Shown here piece by piece: positions 7,736 to 17,400 of a stretch of 53,662 nucleotides of DNA. The DNA lies in the NCBI GenBank assembly GCA_031287685.1, contig JAITSQ010000004.1:1-53662 (forward strand), in the 5' to 3' direction. A program made the translations under genes and the position numbers. The DNA comes from Clostridiales bacterium (GTDB taxonomy: Bacteria; Bacillota; Clostridia; Lachnospirales; WQUN01). Below the pieces are notes generated by a model. It did no database searches. It had not been told where the DNA came from and worked only from the letters and a program-made list of their open reading frames with translations. Position 1 is the first letter of the stretch, and each line of letters begins with the position of its first letter.

Positions 7736-9049
7736 CTAATTTTTATACACAATTTCCCCGCCGCGTATGGTATATTTTACCCTCCCGAAAACTTCCCTGC
7801 CGACAAACGGCGTATTTGCGGACTTTGACTTAAATTCCCCCGGTATTTTATACCCGGCGGACAGGTCGGCTATTGTCAAATCCGCGTCGAAACCCTCTCT
7901 GACCTCCCCTTTGGGGAGCTTAAGAAGGCGCGCCGGGTTGGCGCTCATAACCGCGGCAAGCCCCTGAAGCGACATCCCCTCGCCCCTGACAAGCTCGGTA
8001 TAGGCCAGCGCGAAGGCCGTCTCCAGGCCAATTATGCCATTTGCCGCCTTACGGAAGCCGCCGCTTTTTTCCTCGGCGGAGTGCGGCGCGTGGTCCGTGG
8101 CTACGCAGTCAATGGTTCCGTCGAGGAGCGCGTTTTTAACCGCGTCTCTGTCCTCCGGGGCGCGCAAGGGCGGGTTCATTTTGAAATTTCCGTCGTCCCC
8201 CGGAATGTCCCGGTCGCACAAAGTAAAGTGGTGCGGCGCCGCCTCCGCCGTGACCGCCTCACCCGCCGCTTTGGCCCCTCGCACGAGCGCAACGCCGCCC
8301 TTCGTGCTTAAATGGCATATATGAAGCCGCGCGCCGGACTCCCTCGCCAGGACAATGTCCCGCGCTATAATCCTGTCCTCGGCGGCGTTCGGAATCCCCG
8401 AAAGGCGCAGTTTCCCGGCCATTTCGCCCTCATTTATAACGCCGCCGCCGACAAGGCTCAGCTCCTCGCAATGAGACAGCATCGGCATATCAAGCCGCGC
8501 GCACAGCTCCAGCGCCGCCCGCATAAGCCGCTCGTCCCCGACGCTTTTGCCGTCCTCGCTAAGCGCCGCCGCCCCGGCCCGGCGCATTTCCTCGATGTCC
8601 GCAAGCTCCCGGCCGTTCTGGCCCTTCGTGACCGCGCCCACCGGCAGGACGTTCACAAGGCCGGTTTTTCCTGCCTTGCCGATTATATATCGTATGGCCT
8701 CGGCGCTGTCCGCGACGGGCTTTGTGTTAGGCATAACGCATACTGTCGTAAAGCCGCCCGCCGCCGCCGCCGCCTGACCTGTCTGCAAGTCCTCTTTGTG
8801 AATATAGCCCGGGTCGCGAAAATGCGCGTGTAAATCAATAAAGCCGGGAAGCACCATCAGTCCCCCGGCGTCTATAATCCGTGCGCCAGCGATTTCCAAG
8901 CCCAAGCCCAGCGTTTTTTGATAACAAAAACCCGCTTCCTTGCTTTCAAGAATCTTGGCTATTTTCCCGTCTTTTATTAAAATATCCGCTTTCTTTAAGT
9001 ACTTCGAGTCAGCTATTTCGCCGTTTTTTATCAGCAGTAAGTTACTCAT
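7736..9049 (-). CDS. pyrC: Dihydroorotase
   Basis: A 437-residue type I dihydroorotase, which cyclises carbamoyl-aspartate to dihydroorotate in pyrimidine synthesis. Visible motifs: metal-binding DLHAHFRDPG (His74, His76), substrate segment MPNTKP, and the late metal/catalytic segment ATDHAPHSAEEK (around residue 312). Length is normal for the family. The start overlaps the stop of the CheY-like gene by 8 bases, so the two are coupled, although their functions differ. No other pyr genes are in the window, so regulation with the pathway is not apparent here. Confidence 0.95.
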   Translation of the reverse strand: MSNLLLIKNGEIADSKYLKKADILIKDGKIAKILESKEAGFCYQKTLGLGLEIAGARIIDAGGLMVLPGFIDLHAHFRDPGYIHKEDLQTGQAAAAAGGFTTVCVMPNTKPVADSAEAIRYIIGKAGKTGLVNVLPVGAVTKGQNGRELADIEEMRRAGAAALSEDGKSVGDERLMRAALELCARLDMPMLSHCEELSLVGGGVINEGEMAGKLRLSGIPNAAEDRIIARDIVLARESGARLHICHLSTKGGVALVRGAKAAGEAVTAEAAPHHFTLCDRDIPGDDGNFKMNPPLRAPEDRDAVKNALLDGTIDCVATDHAPHSAEEKSGGFRKAANGIIGLETAFALAYTELVRGEGMSLQGLAAVMSANPARLLKLPKGEVREGFDADLTIADLSAGYKIPGEFKSKSANTPFVGREVFGRVKYTIRGGEIVYKN

Positions 9050-9425
9050 TTTCCTCCGGCTTTTCGCCCTCCAAAATACATTTAACAGTATTTTTCAACA
9101 TTTTTTCGGAAATAGGCTTAGGCACGTGGTAATTAAGCCCAAGCGCCGCCGCGTCCACCATAAGCTGCGCCTGGACGTTCGCGGAAATAAGCAGAATCTT
9201 CGCGCCCGGGTCTTTCTTTTTGATGCGCTCGGCGCAGGCAATGCCGTCCACAAGCGGCATATTCAGGTCCATAGTCACCATATCCGGCTTCAGGCTCATA
9301 TACATATCAAAGCCTTCAAGGCCGTTCGTGGCCTCGCCCACAATTTCGTGCCCCTCGGTTTCAAGTATGGACCTCAGCACCATTCTCGTTGTTTTAGAAT
9401 CCTCGACTATGAGTATTTTAGCCAT
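9042..9425 (-). CDS. Single-domain CheY-like response regulator
   Basis: A 127-residue stand-alone receiver. It has the acidic residues of VEDS (8-9), phospho-acceptor Asp53 in TMDLNMPLVDG, the switch Ser in LLISAN and the conserved Lys in VPKPIS. There is no output domain, as in CheY or stand-alone regulators of signalling. It lies between a possible CheX-type phosphatase gene and pyrC, downstream of fapA, so a role in motility or chemotaxis is plausible. Strong ribosome site (AAGGGGTG). Confidence 0.9.
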   Translation of the reverse strand: MAKILIVEDSKTTRMVLRSILETEGHEIVGEATNGLEGFDMYMSLKPDMVTMDLNMPLVDGIACAERIKKKDPGAKILLISANVQAQLMVDAAALGLNYHVPKPISEKMLKNTVKCILEGEKPEENE

Positions 9426-9454
9426 TATTTATCACCCCTTCGATGAGCCGCCGC

Positions 9455-9997
9455 CTAGAGCCGCTTGATTTCAAATCCGTCCCCAAAAGCGGCAAAAACG
9501 TCTATCTCAAACTCTCCCTCTGAAAACCGCAAAAGATAAAGCGGCTTGGCGATAAGTTTTACGTTTCTTTGGCTTTCCGGCAGTTCCAGCTTAAAGTCTA
9601 TATCATATTTATACGTGCAGGCACAGTTTATGTTGTTCAGAAGCTCCTTGCAGAAATCGGCCGCGTCCTCGTCCTCATCCGCCGCCTCCTCTCTCCGGGC
9701 GCTTTCCTTTAGATTGGCGAAATACCGCTCCGCAAGCTCTCCGGCTTTGCCGTGTCTTATCGCCAGCGCGGTGAAAGTCTTGCTTTCGCCGACGTCGTCG
9801 CACAGCTTCTGATAAGCCACAAGCGTGCGCCCGCGCCCCTCTGTCTCAACGGTGGTGCCGTGGTGGTCAAGCTCCATATTGAGCATTGTTTTGAACGTTT
9901 CCTTAACTAAAAGCGGGTATTTTCCCAAAAAAGTCTCGCTGTATCCCAAGCGCTCCTCATTTGGAAAAAATTCGTCCTCCAAATCAAAAGAATCCAT
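9455..9997 (-). CDS. Hypothetical protein, possibly CheX-like
   Basis: A 180-residue soluble acidic protein with an insert rich in Asp and Glu in the middle (AADEDEDAADF). The segment FCKELLNNINCACTYKY faintly recalls the E-x-x-N helix of CheX/CheC phosphatases, and the gene precedes a CheY-like receiver. Those two points are the only reasons for the suggestion, and the fold is not established. It could equally be a motility-associated protein of unknown function. Strong ribosome site (GGAGGGAGG). Confidence 0.45.
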   Translation of the reverse strand: MDSFDLEDEFFPNEERLGYSETFLGKYPLLVKETFKTMLNMELDHHGTTVETEGRGRTLVAYQKLCDDVGESKTFTALAIRHGKAGELAERYFANLKESARREEAADEDEDAADFCKELLNNINCACTYKYDIDFKLELPESQRNVKLIAKPLYLLRFSEGEFEIDVFAAFGDGFEIKRL

Positions 9998-10018
9998 AAA
10001 GGGCCTCCCTCCTTCAAC

Positions 10019-11626
10019 CTATTTCTTAAATATATAGGCGCAAGGCGCGGTCACGACCGCGCCGTCGTCCTGTTTTATGGTTACGTTGGTCTGTTTTTCA
10101 TCAAAAAACCGCTTAACCTCGCCGACAATAACCTCCGCCGGCGGATACATCTTCTTGAGCACGTGAACTTCCCCGGTGTTTAGCTCCTTCATCGCCTCGC
10201 GGATAAGCCGCGCGTCGCGCAATTGGGAAAACATAGACTCCTCAAGCTGCTGACGCTGCTGCTTTAAGGCGTACGCCTTCTTTTCGTTCTTAAGCGAGGG
10301 CGAGGCCTCGCACTCCTTCATCTGCTGCTCAATTTGCAGCACCTGAGCCTCTATTCCCTCTATCTTCTGCTTCAGCTCGACATAACTGTTGCGAATGTCG
10401 GCGGTTATGCCCACGGAAAGCTCCGTGCGCGTCGCCGTGTACTTGCCCTCCGTTCCGATGCTCTGCGCGGCGATGGCCTTAAGGGCATAAAGATTGCCGC
10501 CGATAATTTCGCCGATTTTCCCGTCCACCTGGATGGACTCGAAGCTCGTCACGTTGGAATTTACTATGCTGTCCGCGCGGATAATGCCCGTCGCTTTCAC
10601 TCTCGCGCTTTCGATAAATTTTGAGGTAACGTTTCCGCGCGCGCTAATCAGACAGGCCGGCTTGCCTTTTGTGGAAAGCCCCTTTACCCCCTGCCCTATT
10701 ACGATGTCCCCGCCGGCGGTGATTTCGCTGGCTTCTATGCAGCCCTTGAGCGTCACGGAGCCGCCCGCCTTGACATTATAACCTTTTATAATGTCGCCGC
10801 TTATAACGACGTCCCCGCCGAAGTCGACATTACCCGTGGCCGGGCCGACGTCGCCCTTAATCTCCATAACGCGGAGTACGGTTATGCGCCCGTCAACCAC
10901 CTCGGCGTACCCGTCCGCGTCGGCGTAAATTTTCGTGCCGTTGTCCGACAGGTAAACGTGTTTGCCCACAGGCACGTTCTTGCCCTTGCCCGCCTTGGCC
11001 TTAATCTCCGCTCCGGTGACGTCCGTGCCGTTTTCGCCTGGGGTCGACGGAGAGAAAGTAGCCAGCAAATCCCCTTTATTAACGGCGTTCGGACGGTCCA
11101 CGTTTTTAAAGTCAACCTGGCCGTTGTCGAGGATTTTCGGGGTTTTATCCCGCACCACGGAAAATTTTACGGAAATGGCCGCGTCCGTGCCGTTAATCGG
11201 GGCCTTGCCGCTGGCTATCAGTATATTTCTGTTGTATTCTTTGTCTTTATTGCTGCCCAGCTTCAGAAGCTGCTCTTTATCCACTCCGAAAGCCACTTTC
11301 GCCTCCTGGAGCTTTATCAGAATCTGCCCCACGTCCAGCATTGTCCCGCCGTCCGGCTCCGAAAAGCTGATATAGGCGGACATCCTGTCTTTCGACACAG
11401 TGACCGCGGCGTCTTCATTTATAATAAATTCCTGCTGCGGCGGCGCTATAATGGCGGTCGTATTGAGGCTGTCGACAAGTCGCTCAACGATTTCCCGGTC
11501 AAACCCCTCAAGCCGCTTCCTATTCAGGCGATCCAAGACGACATTCTTTACAACGGAAGCCATAGGATTTATCACGGTCATTCGCACGCCGTCCGCATCG
11601 AAACTTAATTTATAGAGTTCTTCCAT
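10019..11626 (-). CDS. fapA: FapA/DUF342 polymer-forming family protein
   Basis: A 535-residue FapA (DUF342) protein. The N-terminal half is a wing-like region with the VNKGDLLATFSPSTPGENGTDVTG segment, shared across the family. The centre is a beta-helix of short repeats (GDVGPATGNVDFGGDVVISG, and further turns such as GGSVTLKGCIEAS and GGDIVIGQGV). The C-terminus is a coiled coil (about residues 420-490, EQQMKECEASPSLKNEKK) plus a short end domain. Family members are linked to flagellar number or assembly control in some bacteria. It heads the leftward group with the possible CheX-like, CheY-like and pyrC genes and has its own promoter. Confidence 0.85.
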   Translation of the reverse strand: MEELYKLSFDADGVRMTVINPMASVVKNVVLDRLNRKRLEGFDREIVERLVDSLNTTAIIAPPQQEFIINEDAAVTVSKDRMSAYISFSEPDGGTMLDVGQILIKLQEAKVAFGVDKEQLLKLGSNKDKEYNRNILIASGKAPINGTDAAISVKFSVVRDKTPKILDNGQVDFKNVDRPNAVNKGDLLATFSPSTPGENGTDVTGAEIKAKAGKGKNVPVGKHVYLSDNGTKIYADADGYAEVVDGRITVLRVMEIKGDVGPATGNVDFGGDVVISGDIIKGYNVKAGGSVTLKGCIEASEITAGGDIVIGQGVKGLSTKGKPACLISARGNVTSKFIESARVKATGIIRADSIVNSNVTSFESIQVDGKIGEIIGGNLYALKAIAAQSIGTEGKYTATRTELSVGITADIRNSYVELKQKIEGIEAQVLQIEQQMKECEASPSLKNEKKAYALKQQRQQLEESMFSQLRDARLIREAMKELNTGEVHVLKKMYPPAEVIVGEVKRFFDEKQTNVTIKQDDGAVVTAPCAYIFKK

Positions 11627-11671
11627 AGGAATTGCCCCCCTCCCGCAAAATAAACATTAAAACCTTTTACT

Positions 11672-11699
11672 ATTATAACAGATTTTCCCGCGTCTGCAA
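11672..11699 (-). promoter_or_regulatory. Promoter of the fapA group
   Basis: Minus strand TTGCAG (11694-11699), 16-base spacer, TATAAT (11672-11677), about 45 bases before the fapA start, which has the ribosome site GGGAGGGGGG. A plus-strand TATAAT at 11726-11731 faces trmK with only 15 bases to its ATG, implying a very short leader there. Confidence 0.6.
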
Positions 11700-11746
11700 G
11701 ACTTTTTTTTTATAATTTTGTGTGATATAATTACGCGGGTGATTTT

Positions 11747-12406
11747 ATGGACTTTCGCGGAGCCGGGCGCGTTCAGGCGCTGAGCCGGCTGATCAGCTCG
11801 GAAAAGCTGGCGGATATCGCCTGCGACCACGCGTATATCTCAATCGGCGCGCTGCTCTCCGGGGGCGCTCGCCGGGCCGTCGCGTGCGATTTAAACCCCG
11901 GCCCGCTCTCCCGCGCGGCGCGGAACCTTGCGCGTTTCGGCCTTTCCGAACGCTGCGAGACGCGCCTCGGCGGCGGCTTTTCGCCGCTGCGGCCCGGAGA
12001 GTGCGACCAAGCCGTAATCGCCGGGGTGGGCGGGCGGCTGGCCGCCTGTATTATATCGGAGGGCCTTGAAACGGCCCGCGCTATGAGCCGCCTGATTCTC
12101 CAGCCGCAGAGCGAAACCCCTGATTTCCGGCGTTTTCTGCACGGGGCGGGCTTCAAAATCCTGAACGAAACCGCTCTTTTCGACGGCGGAAAATATTACA
12201 ATATCATAGAAGCCGCGCAAGGGGCGGAGCCGGCTTATTCCGACAAAGAGTACCTGTTCGGAAAAATACTTTTAGATCGCAAGGACCCGGCGCTCGCGGC
12301 GCACCTGGCGGGCAGGGCGGAGAAAATGCGGCTTTTCCCGCAAACTTCGGCGGAGCTTCGCGGCAAAATAAATTTTTTGGAGGAGACGCTTAAATGGCTT
12401 ATGTAA
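11747..12406 (+). CDS. trmK: tRNA (adenine(22)-N(1))-methyltransferase
   Basis: A 219-residue class I SAM-dependent methyltransferase that modifies A22 in the tRNA D-loop region. Visible are the SAM motif LADIACDHAYISIGALLSG (about residues 21-39), the acidic ribose-binding motif ACDLNPGPL, and the catalytic-region AGVGGRLAACII. The C-terminal helical extension is present. In Bacillota trmK and a Nif3-family gene are usually adjacent, as here, where they overlap by 13 bases. The ribosome site is weak and the leader very short. Confidence 0.9.
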   Translation: MDFRGAGRVQALSRLISSEKLADIACDHAYISIGALLSGGARRAVACDLNPGPLSRAARNLARFGLSERCETRLGGGFSPLRPGECDQAVIAGVGGRLAACIISEGLETARAMSRLILQPQSETPDFRRFLHGAGFKILNETALFDGGKYYNIIEAAQGAEPAYSDKEYLFGKILLDRKDPALAAHLAGRAEKMRLFPQTSAELRGKINFLEETLKWLM

Positions 12407-13209
12407 AGGAAATCGCGGCTTTAATGGAAGAAATCGCGCCGCCGGCCCTGGCGCAAAGCTGGGACAACGCCGGGCTTATAATCGGCTGGCCGGACGCGCC
12501 AGTGACGCGCGTTCTGGCGGCGCTTGACTGCGCGGACGAAGTCATAACCGAAGCCGCCGAGACCGGCGCGGAGCTTATTATAACGCACCATCCGCCTATT
12601 TTCAAAGGAATTACCCGGATAACGCCCGAAACCGGGCTTGGGCGGCGGCTCCTGCGGCTTATTGGCGCGGGGATAAGCGTCTACGCCGCGCATACAAACC
12701 TCGACGCGGCGGAAGGCGGCACGAACGACGCTTTCTGCCGCGCCGTCGGCCTTCGGGAAGCGGCGCCGCTTATCGTCGGCGGCAGCCCGATCGGCCGCGT
12801 CGGGCTGATTGAGTCCGATTTGGCGGGCCTTGCCGGCCTTGTTTCAAAGGCCGTCGGCTTCCCCGCCGTCAGCTTCACGGGCGCGCCGGAGCGCAGAATC
12901 AGCCGCGCCGCCGTGTGCGTCGGCTCCGCCGCCGGGAACGACTTTTTCGCCGCAGCCCGCGCCGCCTCCTGTGAAGTCTATATCACGGGCGATATTTCCT
13001 ACCACTCCGCGCAGGCCGCCGCTGACGCGGGCCTGTGCCTTATCAACACGCCGCATTTCTATACGGAAAATCTCGTAATCCCGCCGCTTTGCGAACTCCT
13101 GCGGGAAAAGGCCCGAAAGGCCGGGCTTTCCGCCGAAATAACGCCGGCGAAAAGCGCGCGGGACGTTTTCACCCTTGCCCGGTGTTTTGGATTGTCTGAA
13201 AAGATTTAG
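12394..13209 (+). CDS. Nif3-like dinuclear metal-centre protein (DUF34)
   Basis: A 271-residue protein of the Nif3/YqfO (NIF3/DUF34) family, the short version without the central insert. Metal ligands are visible in LIITHHPPIF (His65, His66), in YAAHTNLDAAEG (His100, Asp104) and near the C-terminus in INTPHFYTEN. Biochemical role is still debated; the family is commonly found beside trmK. The last ten codons (from about residue 262, RCFGLSEKI) come from a palindromic repeat unit, which supplies both C-terminus and stop. The original end seems to have been replaced, though the fold core is intact. Confidence 0.9.
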   Translation: MAYVKEIAALMEEIAPPALAQSWDNAGLIIGWPDAPVTRVLAALDCADEVITEAAETGAELIITHHPPIFKGITRITPETGLGRRLLRLIGAGISVYAAHTNLDAAEGGTNDAFCRAVGLREAAPLIVGGSPIGRVGLIESDLAGLAGLVSKAVGFPAVSFTGAPERRISRAAVCVGSAAGNDFFAAARAASCEVYITGDISYHSAQAAADAGLCLINTPHFYTENLVIPPLCELLREKARKAGLSAEITPAKSARDVFTLARCFGLSEKI

Positions 13210-13230
13210 ACAATCCAAAGCCCCTTCTTG
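13180..13230. repeat. Palindromic repeat unit alpha-1 at the 3' end of the Nif3 gene
   Basis: Edge CGGTG-TTTT, arms TTGGATTGTCT and AGACAATCCAA (11 bp, perfect), loop GAAAAGATTT, edge AAGCCCCTTCTTG. It begins inside the Nif3 coding region and its right edge touches the stop of the convergent glycosyltransferase remnant. Confidence 0.9.
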
Positions 13231-13231
13231 T

Positions 13232-13845
13232 CTAAACCCGCTGCCCCGGCGGCGTGATTTGCCGCTCCAGGTCGTTCATTCTGGCTATAAGCTCGTCCTG
13301 CATAAACTGGCGGCCGAATATCCCGTCCATTATACCCAGTTTTTCCTGGCCGGTAAGATTCCGGGCCGTTTTGAGCACTCTCATCGTGTCGTTAAGCGCG
13401 CCGAGGTAAACCTTTACTAAAAAAATGAATTATTTACACTTAATTCCTCGGCTTTCCGCGCTCAAAAAGTCGCCGCTGCCCATTACCGTGTCAATGTCGT
13501 TTTCTTCAGCTAATTTCAGCGCCCGGCTGAGAAAATCCGGCGTGTACTCGTTGTCCGCGTCAATGTCGCACCACCAGTCCGACTCTTTCTGTTCCTTTAG
13601 AATCGTCTCGGCGAAAGCTCCTAACTGTGACCACGCCACCCCTCCCGGGCTGTCCGCGCGCAATTCCATAACCCTCTCGTCCCTTTGGGTATATTCCTTC
13701 AGCACCCCCGCCGTCCCGTCCGCGCTCCCGTTGTCGGCGATACAATGCACAAAATCCGGAAATCCTGCGCCAATACGCTGTCAATCGTCCGCGCCAAGGT
13801 TTTCTCGCCGTTTCTTACCTGGGTAAATACCGTGATTTTAGCCAT
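13232..13845 (-). pseudogene. Family 2 glycosyltransferase remnant
   Basis: The ATG at 13845 overlaps the end of nth by 8 bases and reads MAKITVFTQVRNGEKTLAR, a GT2 start. The frame shifts near 13775, where one missing C would restore FPDFVHCIADNGSADGT (the GT2 nucleotide-binding region). It continues through WWCDIDADNEYTPDFLSRAL, containing the DxD-like motif, then hits a stop at about 13432. A separate frame covers the last 60 residues (VYLGALNDTMRVLKTARN to RQITPPGQRV). The total is about 200 codons versus about 300 normally, so the middle is deleted. A nonfunctional gene. Confidence 0.8.
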
Positions 13846-14488
13846 CTGAACCCTCTTTCCCCGCAGTCTCGCAATCCCGCCTCAGCGCGCACTCGCCGCA
13901 CCGCGGCCTGGCCGCCTTGCAGACTCCGCGCCCGTGCGCGATTATCTGCGTGTTATAGCGAATCCAGTGCTCCCTCGGCAGAAGCTCCATAAGCTCAAAC
14001 TCAATTTTATCCGGGTTTTCCGCCCGGGCGAAGCCCAGCCGCCGGCTGACGCGCTTCACGTGCGTATCCACGACCACGGAGGGCAAGCCGAACACGTGGC
14101 TGCGGATGACGTTGGCCGTCTTGCGCCCCACGCCGGGCAGCGCCGTCAGCTCCTCGACGGAGCTTGGCATCTCTCCGCCCCGCTCCAGCAGCGCGATTGC
14201 CGACGCCTTTATGTTCCGCGCCTTGTTATGATAAACGCCTGCCGATTTGATGTAGCTTTCAAGCTCAGGCAGGTCGGCCTCGGCAAAATCCCGCAGCTCC
14301 CCGTACCTCTCGAAAAGCGGCTTAGTCACCGCGTTGACCCGCGCGTCCGTGCATTGCGCGCTCAAAATCGTGGCGACAAGCAGCTGGTGCGGCGTTCCGT
14401 AATCCAGGTAACACTTGTCCGCCCACGGGTAACGCTCGTCCAGCAGCGCCAGAACGCGCCTCACCCGCTCCTCGGGCGGCCCGCTCAT
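13838..14488 (-). CDS. nth: Endonuclease III
   Basis: A 216-residue DNA glycosylase/AP lyase that removes oxidised pyrimidines. The helix-hairpin-helix LTALPGVGRKTANVI contains the catalytic Lys, the catalytic Asp follows in VVDTHVKRV, and the iron-sulfur cluster motif C-x6-C-x2-C-x5-C is complete near the C-terminus (CKAARPRCGECALRRDC). Its start overlaps the purL stop by ATGA, so it is part of the long leftward operon. Standard length. Confidence 0.95.
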   Translation of the reverse strand: MSGPPEERVRRVLALLDERYPWADKCYLDYGTPHQLLVATILSAQCTDARVNAVTKPLFERYGELRDFAEADLPELESYIKSAGVYHNKARNIKASAIALLERGGEMPSSVEELTALPGVGRKTANVIRSHVFGLPSVVVDTHVKRVSRRLGFARAENPDKIEFELMELLPREHWIRYNTQIIAHGRGVCKAARPRCGECALRRDCETAGKEGSDG

Positions 14489-17400
14489 CTGAAATACCTC
14501 ACGCCGCTCTCAAAAACAGGCTCCCCTATCCTGGCGCCGTAAACGTTTTTATAAAGGCCTGCGCCCACGCGCTCGGAATGGCCCATTTTGCCGAAGACGC
14601 GCCCGTCCGGGCTGGTTATGCCCTCGACGGCGCGCGCGGAGCCGTTCGGGTTGAAGCCGGAGTATATCGTGGCTATTTGTCCGTTTTCATAAAGTGCGCG
14701 GTATATATTTTCTCCGCACACAAACCTTCCCTCTCCGTGTGAAACAGGCACAAGATATTCATCGCCCTCCTCCGCCAGGGAAAGCCACGGCGATTTCCGG
14801 CTGACCACGCGCGTCCCGACAAACCGTGAAACGTGCCGCCCGATTGTGTTATAGGTCAGCGTCGGATCCTCCGCCGAGACCTCCGCAATCCGCCCGTGCG
14901 GAAGAAGCCCCAGCTTGAGGAGCGCCTGAAACCCGTTGCAGACGCCCAGAATCAGGCCGTCCCGCTCCTCCAGAAGCTCCGTGACCGCCTCTCGCGCTGT
15001 TTGGCCGCGGAAAAACGCGGCGATGAATTTGCCGCTGCCGTTAGGCTCGTCTCCCGCGGAAAAGCCCCCGGGTATCGCCATAATCTGGGAATTCCGCAAA
15101 AGCGCCGCGCATTTTTCGGCGCTCTCCCGGAAATCTTGGGCGCTCAGGTTTTTAACGACGAAAACCTCTACGGAAGCCCCCGCCGCCTCAAAGGCGCGTT
15201 TTGTGTCAGCCTCGCAATTCGTCCCCGGAAAAACGGGAATCAGAACGCGCGGCGCGGCGAATTTATTTTTGGCGCATACGGCGGGCCATTCCCTGATTTC
15301 CGGCGTTTCCGGGCGCTCGCGCTCGTCCCCGCCCGGCGCTTTCGACGGGAAAACCCGCTCCAGCGGAGCCTCCCATTGCTCAAGAAGCTCGTCGATCGCG
15401 CTCACGCCGCCGCCGCCGAGCAAAGTTATAAACGGCTCCTCTATAGTATGCCCTATCAGCCGCGCGTCAAGCCCCGCGAACGCCGACAGGCCCGCTCCGT
15501 CCGTTAGCTCCAGCACAAAAGAGCCGTAAAACGCTTCGGCGGCCTCGCCCCGAAGCCCCACCCGGTTTCCGAAGGACATCTGCGCCAACGCGGCGAAAAC
15601 GCCCCCCGCCGACACGGCGTAGGCTGAAATTACAATTTTTTCTTTTATAAGGGAGTACAGCCGGGCGCAGCTGCGCTTAAACGCCTCAAAATCCGGCGTG
15701 TCGTCGCCCAGCAGCGGCGTTTTCAGAAGGACGACCGCGTGCCCCGCGCCCTTAAATTCCGGCGTTATTATATTTCCGATATTTTCCGCGGCCACCGCGA
15801 AAGAAACAAGCGTGGGGGGCACGCTGAGGTTCTCGAACGTCCCCGACATGGAGTCCTTGCCGCCAATCGCGGCGGCGCCCAGGCTCCTCTGCGCCAGATA
15901 CGCGCCCAGCAGGGCGGCCAGCGGCTTGCCCCAGTTATCCTCGCCCATCCGCTCAAAATATTCCTGAAAAGTTAAGTAAACCCGGCTTATATCCCCGCCG
16001 GCGGCGGCTATTTTCGCCATACTGTCAACAACGGCGAAAACTCCGCCATGAAACGGGCTCCACTCGCTCAAGTACGGGTCGAAGCCGTGCGCCATAAGCG
16101 AAACCGTCAGGGCCTCCCCCTCCCGCACCGGGATTTTCGCCGCCATAGCCTGTACCGGCGTCGTATAAGTTTTCCCGCCGAACGGCATAAGGGCCGAACC
16201 CGCGCCGATTGTCGAGTCGAACATCTCGACCAGCCCCTTCTGGGAGCATACCGCCAAGTCGGAAAGGCCCGCGTTTATAAGGCTTTTCCTCTCGCCCGCC
16301 GGAGGGCGCAGCCGCGCCCGCGCGGTCTGGCGCGCGCCGTTCGTGTTCAGAAACGCCCTGGAAATATTTACAATCACGCGCCCCTCGTACTCCATAACAA
16401 GGCGCGGCGAAGCCGTCGCCTCCGCCACGACCGTCGCGTCAAGGTTTTCCTCCCGCGCCGCCGCGATAAATTTCCCCGCGTCCTCTTTGTCCACGACGAC
16501 AGCCATTCGCTCCTGGGATTCGGAAATGGCAAGCTCCGTCCCCGAAAGGCCCTCGTATTTTTTCGGCGCCGCCGACAGGTCAATGCGCAGGCCCTCCGCA
16601 AGCTCCCCTATCGCCACGGAAACGCCGCCCGCGCCGAAGTCGTTGCAGCGTTTTATGAGAAGCGCCGCCTCACGGTTGGCGAAAAGCCGCTGGAGTTTGC
16701 GCTCCGTTGGCGCGTTGCCCTTTTGCACCTCCGCGCCGCATAAATCAAGGGATTTGCCCGTGTGCTCCTTGGAGGAGCCGGTGGCCCCGCCGCACCCGTC
16801 CCGCCCGGTGGCCCCGCCCACGAGTATGACCAAATCACCCGGCGCGGGGGCCTCGCGCCGCACGCCGGACAGCTCCACCGCGCCTATGACCGCCCCAAGC
16901 TCCATTCGCTTGGCCGTATAGCCTTCGTGATAAATCTCGCGCACATAGCCCGTGGCCAGCCCGATTTGATTGCCGTAAGACGAAAAGCCCGCCGCCGCCG
17001 TCCGCGTTATTTTGCGCTGAGGCAGCTTTCCGGGCAGGGTTTCCGAAAGCGGCGTCCTTGGGTCGCCCGCGCCGCTTACGCGCATCGCCTGATAAACGTA
17101 GGCCCGCCCGGAGAGCGGGTCGCGTATCGCGCCGCCTATGCAAGTCGCCGCGCCGCCGAAAGGCTCAATTTCCGTCGGGTGATTGTGCGTCTCGTTCTTA
17201 AAAAGCAGAAGCCATTTTTCGGTGGCGGTTTCGCCGCCCCGGGCTGTTTCAACGTCGATTTTTATGCTGCAGGCGTTGATTTCGTCGCTTTCGTCCAAAT
17301 CCGGCAGAAGCCCGCGCGCCTTAAGCGCCTTCGCCGCGGCCGTGGCCAAATCCATAAGCGTGACGGGCTTTTCGAGGTCCGTCCGTTCCGATAGATACAG

